Shown: positions 59,721-61,982 of the stretch, in pieces | How positions within the stretch are numbered: the first letter of the stretch is position 1 | Layout of the letters: each line of letters begins with the position of its first letter | From: an uncultured Elusimicrobia bacterium | Lineage (GTDB): Bacteria; Elusimicrobiota; Elusimicrobia; Elusimicrobiales; Elusimicrobiaceae | DNA: 61,982 nt | Reading direction: 5' to 3' | Assembly (NCBI GenBank): GCA_945913025.1 | Contig: CAMECJ010000009.1 | Location: forward strand, 1 to 61,982 | Made by a program: the position numbers and the translations under genes | Notes under the pieces: generated by a model | Seen by the model: only the letters and a program-made list of their open reading frames with translations | What the model was told of the DNA's origin: nothing | Databases searched by the model: none

Positions 59721-60809
59721 ATGGCGATGGATGCAAATAAACAGAAAGCGTTGGAATTGGCCCTCGGGCAAATTGAAAAGGCTTTCGGAAAAGAAGCGAT
59801 TTGTAAATTAGGCGGCGGAAACGTGCAGAAAGTGGAAGCGATTCCCACGGGTGCGCTGTCGTTGGACTTGGCACTCGGCGTTGGGGGCCTTCCCCGCGGC
59901 CGCGTAATTGAAATTTACGGGCCGGAAGCCGGCGGTAAAACCACGCTGTCTTTGCACGTGGCGGCGCAGACCCAAAAAATGGGCGGCACCGTGGCGTTTA
60001 TCGACGCGGAACACGCGCTCGACCCCGTATACGCCGAACATCTGGGCGTGAATGTAGACGAACTGTTGGTCTCGCAGCCCGACTCCGGCGAACAAGCCTT
60101 GGAAATCGCCGAAAAACTGGTCCGCTCCGGCGCGATTGATTTAATCGTGGTGGACTCCGTGGCCGCGCTCGTGCCGAAAGCCGAGATTGAAGGCGAAATG
60201 GGCGACGCTCACGTCGGCCTGCAGGCGCGCTTGATGAGCCAAGCCCTGCGCAAACTGACGAGCCTGCTCAACAAAACCAAAACGAGCATTATTTTTATTA
60301 ACCAGCTGCGCCAGAAAATCGGCGTGATGTTCGGCAATCCGGAAACCACCCCGGGCGGCCTTGCGCTTAAATTTTACGCGTCGGTGCGTATTGACGTGCG
60401 CCGTATTGAAAATTTGAAAAAAGGCGACGAAGTCATCGGCACCCGTGTGCGCGCCAAAGTAACCAAAAACAAAGTGGCCCCGCCGTACCGCCAAGCCGAA
60501 TTTACGATGATTTTAGGCAAAGGCATTTCGCGCGAAGCATGTATTCTTGACAAAGGCGTGGAAGCCGGATTTATTGAAAAAAGCGGCAGCTGGTTTATTT
60601 ACGGAGAGGAAAAACTGGGCCAAGGTGCGGAAAACGCCCGCCAGTATTTGAAGGATAATCCGGAACTGGCCGCGGAAATTGAAGATAAATTGTACGTCAA
60701 GTATTTGGGGCATCATTATGACGGTAAAAAGTTGACGGACGAAGAGGCCGCGGCGAAGGAAGAGGCGGAAACGAAAGGCACCGCCAAAGGGAAAGCCGCT
60801 AAGAAATAA
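59721..60809 (+). CDS. recA: Recombinase RecA
   Basis: 362 residues: [10 protein letters not shown] (Walker A; E. coli has GPESSGKT), [37 protein letters not shown] (L2 loop) and a lysine/alanine/glutamate-rich acidic tail. Catalyses homologous strand exchange and LexA/UmuD-type cleavage. CTGGAGGACAC precedes ATG 59721. It lies 22 bases behind clpC and may share its transcript. Confidence 0.98.
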   Translation: MAMDANKQKALELALGQIEKAFGKEAICKLGGGNVQKVEAIPTGALSLDLALGVGGLPRGRVIEIYGPEAGGKTTLSLHVAAQTQKMGGTVAFIDAEHALDPVYAEHLGVNVDELLVSQPDSGEQALEIAEKLVRSGAIDLIVVDSVAALVPKAEIEGEMGDAHVGLQARLMSQALRKLTSLLNKTKTSIIFINQLRQKIGVMFGNPETTPGGLALKFYASVRIDVRRIENLKKGDEVIGTRVRAKVTKNKVAPPYRQAEFTMILGKGISREACILDKGVEAGFIEKSGSWFIYGEEKLGQGAENARQYLKDNPELAAEIEDKLYVKYLGHHYDGKKLTDEEAAAKEEAETKGTAKGKAAKK

Positions 60810-60845
60810 GATTGGAAAAAGAGATTCTTATCTTACGCTTTACGC

Positions 60846-60890
60846 ACAACGGATACGAAAGGAGTTTCGTATCCGTTGTTGCTTTTTCGG
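60846..60890 (+). terminator. recA terminator
   Basis: Fourteen-pair stem CAACGGATACGAAA/TTTCGTATCCGTTG with loop GGAG, followed by TTGC and five T. Confidence 0.9.
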
Positions 60891-61111
60891 GCAACCATTT
60901 TCCACATTTGGCTAACTTTGCGTTCCCTTGCCTCTCGGCGTACCTGGCAGTACTTCCTCGGGCAACTGACAACGCAAATTTAGCGCAAATCTGAAAAATC
61001 AGCCAAACTTCTACGATGTTATTCTGCACTGCACGGCGTGTATATGGGGTTATACTGAAAAGTTGGCGGAGTGCAGAGAAGGCGGAAACGGAAAAATATT
61101 TTATTTTTTCC

Positions 61112-61117
61112 TATAAT
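61112..61117 (+). promoter_or_regulatory. -10 box of the Xer gene (leaderless)
   Basis: TATAAT followed by six bases then ATG 61124. No Shine-Dalgarno site. Confidence 0.6.
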
Positions 61118-61123
61118 AACGCT

Positions 61124-61982
61124 ATGGACGAACTTTTATTGGAAGATTATAAAAACCATTTAACTTTTGAACGGCAGCTTTCTAAAAATACCGTCCTGTC
61201 TTACGGTTCGGACGTGGAAAGTTTTTTAGAATACTGCGTTGCAAACGAAATCAAGCCCGAAGAGGCCTCGCCCGATTTTTTGGACCGTTACAACTACCAG
61301 CTGCGCGTGGTGGAGGGCTTGGCTTCCTCCAGCGTGTTCCGCAAAATGGAAGCGGTAAAAAGTTTTTACCGTTTTTTAATGGTGGAAGAAAAAATAAAAG
61401 AGGATCCCACCCGTTTTTTAAAATCGCCTAAGTTGACGCAAAAAATCCCTACCCAGCTCACGCGCGAGGAAATGGAGCGGCTTTTATCCTATCCGGCCGA
61501 GACGCTGGCCGAGATGCGTACCGTTACTATTATTGAACTTTTGTATGCGGCGGGCCTGCGCGTGAGTGAACTAATCGGCCTGCGTTTAGAAAACGTCAAT
61601 ACCGAGGAAGGCTGGGTGCTTGCCTTTGGCAAGGGAGGTAAGCAGCGTTTCGTGCCGATTCATCAAGAAGCCTGCGAACGCTTAAGACGCTATTTGGCGA
61701 TGCGCGAAGGATATTTTGCCGATAAAGAGGTTGGCTCCGAAGTATTCTTAAATAAAAACGGCAAGAAAATAAGCCGCGTATCTGTCTGGAAAGACTTGGC
61801 CGATTTAGGCCGCAAAGCGGGGATTTCGCAAAAACTCCATCCGCATTTATTCCGCCACACGTTTGCGAGCCACCTGTTGCAGGGCGGCGCGGACCTGAGG
61901 AGTTTGCAGGAAATGTTGGGACATGCAAATTTAACGACGACGCAGATTTACACGCATTTGGATGTGGCGGACCTTAAAAACA
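61124..61982 (+). CDS. XerC/XerD-type tyrosine recombinase, cut by window end
   Basis: 286 codons are visible and the gene runs off the window. The N-terminal core-binding SAM-like domain (LLLEDYKNHLTFERQLSKNT) and the catalytic domain are complete to the active site: Arg in AAGLRVSELIGL, Lys in GKGGKQRF, HPHLFRHTFASHLL (His and Arg), LGHANLTTTQIYTHL (His and the nucleophile Tyr). It probably resolves chromosome dimers at dif; XerC versus XerD cannot be decided. The start is leaderless. Confidence 0.93.
   Translation, partial: MDELLLEDYKNHLTFERQLSKNTVLSYGSDVESFLEYCVANEIKPEEASPDFLDRYNYQLRVVEGLASSSVFRKMEAVKSFYRFLMVEEKIKEDPTRFLKSPKLTQKIPTQLTREEMERLLSYPAETLAEMRTVTIIELLYAAGLRVSELIGLRLENVNTEEGWVLAFGKGGKQRFVPIHQEACERLRRYLAMREGYFADKEVGSEVFLNKNGKKISRVSVWKDLADLGRKAGISQKLHPHLFRHTFASHLLQGGADLRSLQEMLGHANLTTTQIYTHLDVADLKN

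Larger units (their letters stand above)
60810..61123 (+). other. Non-coding region between recA and the Xer gene
   Basis: 314 bases: the recA terminator (60846-60884), then an imperfectly palindromic stretch with GTACCTGGCAGTAC (60948-60961) inside TTTGCGTT/AACGCAAA arms, and the TATAAT (61112-61117) of the next gene. No gene seen. Confidence 0.6.

Noticed and set aside
1-61982. Prophage, insertion sequence, CRISPR or toxin-antitoxin module
   Set aside because: No transposase, phage structural gene, regularly spaced repeat array or paired small toxin-antitoxin genes found; the Xer gene at the end looks like the housekeeping recombinase.

Overview
The window is a gene-dense stretch of bacterial chromosome with about 50 protein genes, two tRNAs and a tmRNA. 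It has no prophage, insertion sequence, CRISPR array or rRNA. The organism is a Gram-negative (diderm) bacterium: it has LptF/LptG-type LPS export permeases, KdsC (Kdo synthesis), a GT9 heptosyltransferase-like enzyme, phosphatidylserine synthase and decarboxylase, and a giant outer-membrane beta-barrel protein. Three scattered single type IV pilin genes of one kind, ClpC, GatB, a butyrate kinase/phosphotransbutyrylase pair and the overall style fit an Elusimicrobiota gut fermenter. That placement is inference from gene content, because no rRNA is present to confirm it.

Layout. 1-9458 (+): hpt-ftsH, then a tight run glmM-pdxJ-glmS-acpS-nnrD (amino-sugar precursor, vitamin B6, ACP activation, NAD(P)HX repair), an alpha/beta hydrolase and a HAD phosphatase. 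9586-14571: an initiator tRNA, then a surface-glycan cluster (two GT4 and one GT9 glycosyltransferases) converging on a MurJ/Wzx-like flippase. 14606-21228: gatB, pgeF-murI, a membrane Ser/Thr kinase with a periplasmic TPR sensor, a nucleoside phosphorylase and corA. 21405-24873: a repeat-rich gap, a pilin gene broken by an amber codon, psd-pssA behind tRNA-Leu, a NYN nuclease and tmRNA. 24874-35294: a phosphohexomutase, a lone response regulator, lptF-lptG, a 1,785-1,790-residue SprA-like protein and comF. 35318-45552: radC, lpdA-trmJ-buk-ptb, an M23 peptidase, two tandem NadR-like P-loop proteins, a SEC-C protein, a 665 bp repeat-rich gap, a pilin and a TPR protein. 45559-61982: yajQ, nupG, rpsT, uvrC (short form), a small MscS-like protein, recG, metG-holB-tmk-kdsC, a third pilin with a highly structured upstream region, clpC, recA and a Xer recombinase cut by the window end.

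Themes. (1) Envelope building dominates: peptidoglycan (glmM, glmS, murI, pgeF, M23), LPS (kdsC, lptF/G, GT9), phospholipid (psd, pssA), glycan (GT4s, flippase) and pili. (2) DNA repair and recombination genes are scattered singly (radC, uvrC, recG, recA, xer). (3) Six genes have a TANAAT box exactly six bases before the ATG and no Shine-Dalgarno sequence, which predicts leaderless mRNAs; genes inside operons use ordinary Shine-Dalgarno sites. (4) All three pilin genes follow unusually long, hairpin-rich non-coding regions. Two of these share a dispersed repeat family, and the third looks like a ~260-nt structured RNA with its own promoter and terminator.

The best candidates for something undescribed are the structured RNA at 56791-57049, the SprA-like protein, the recurrent leaderless starts, the initiator tRNA with C33, and the tmRNA tag ending in Ala-Asn-Ala.
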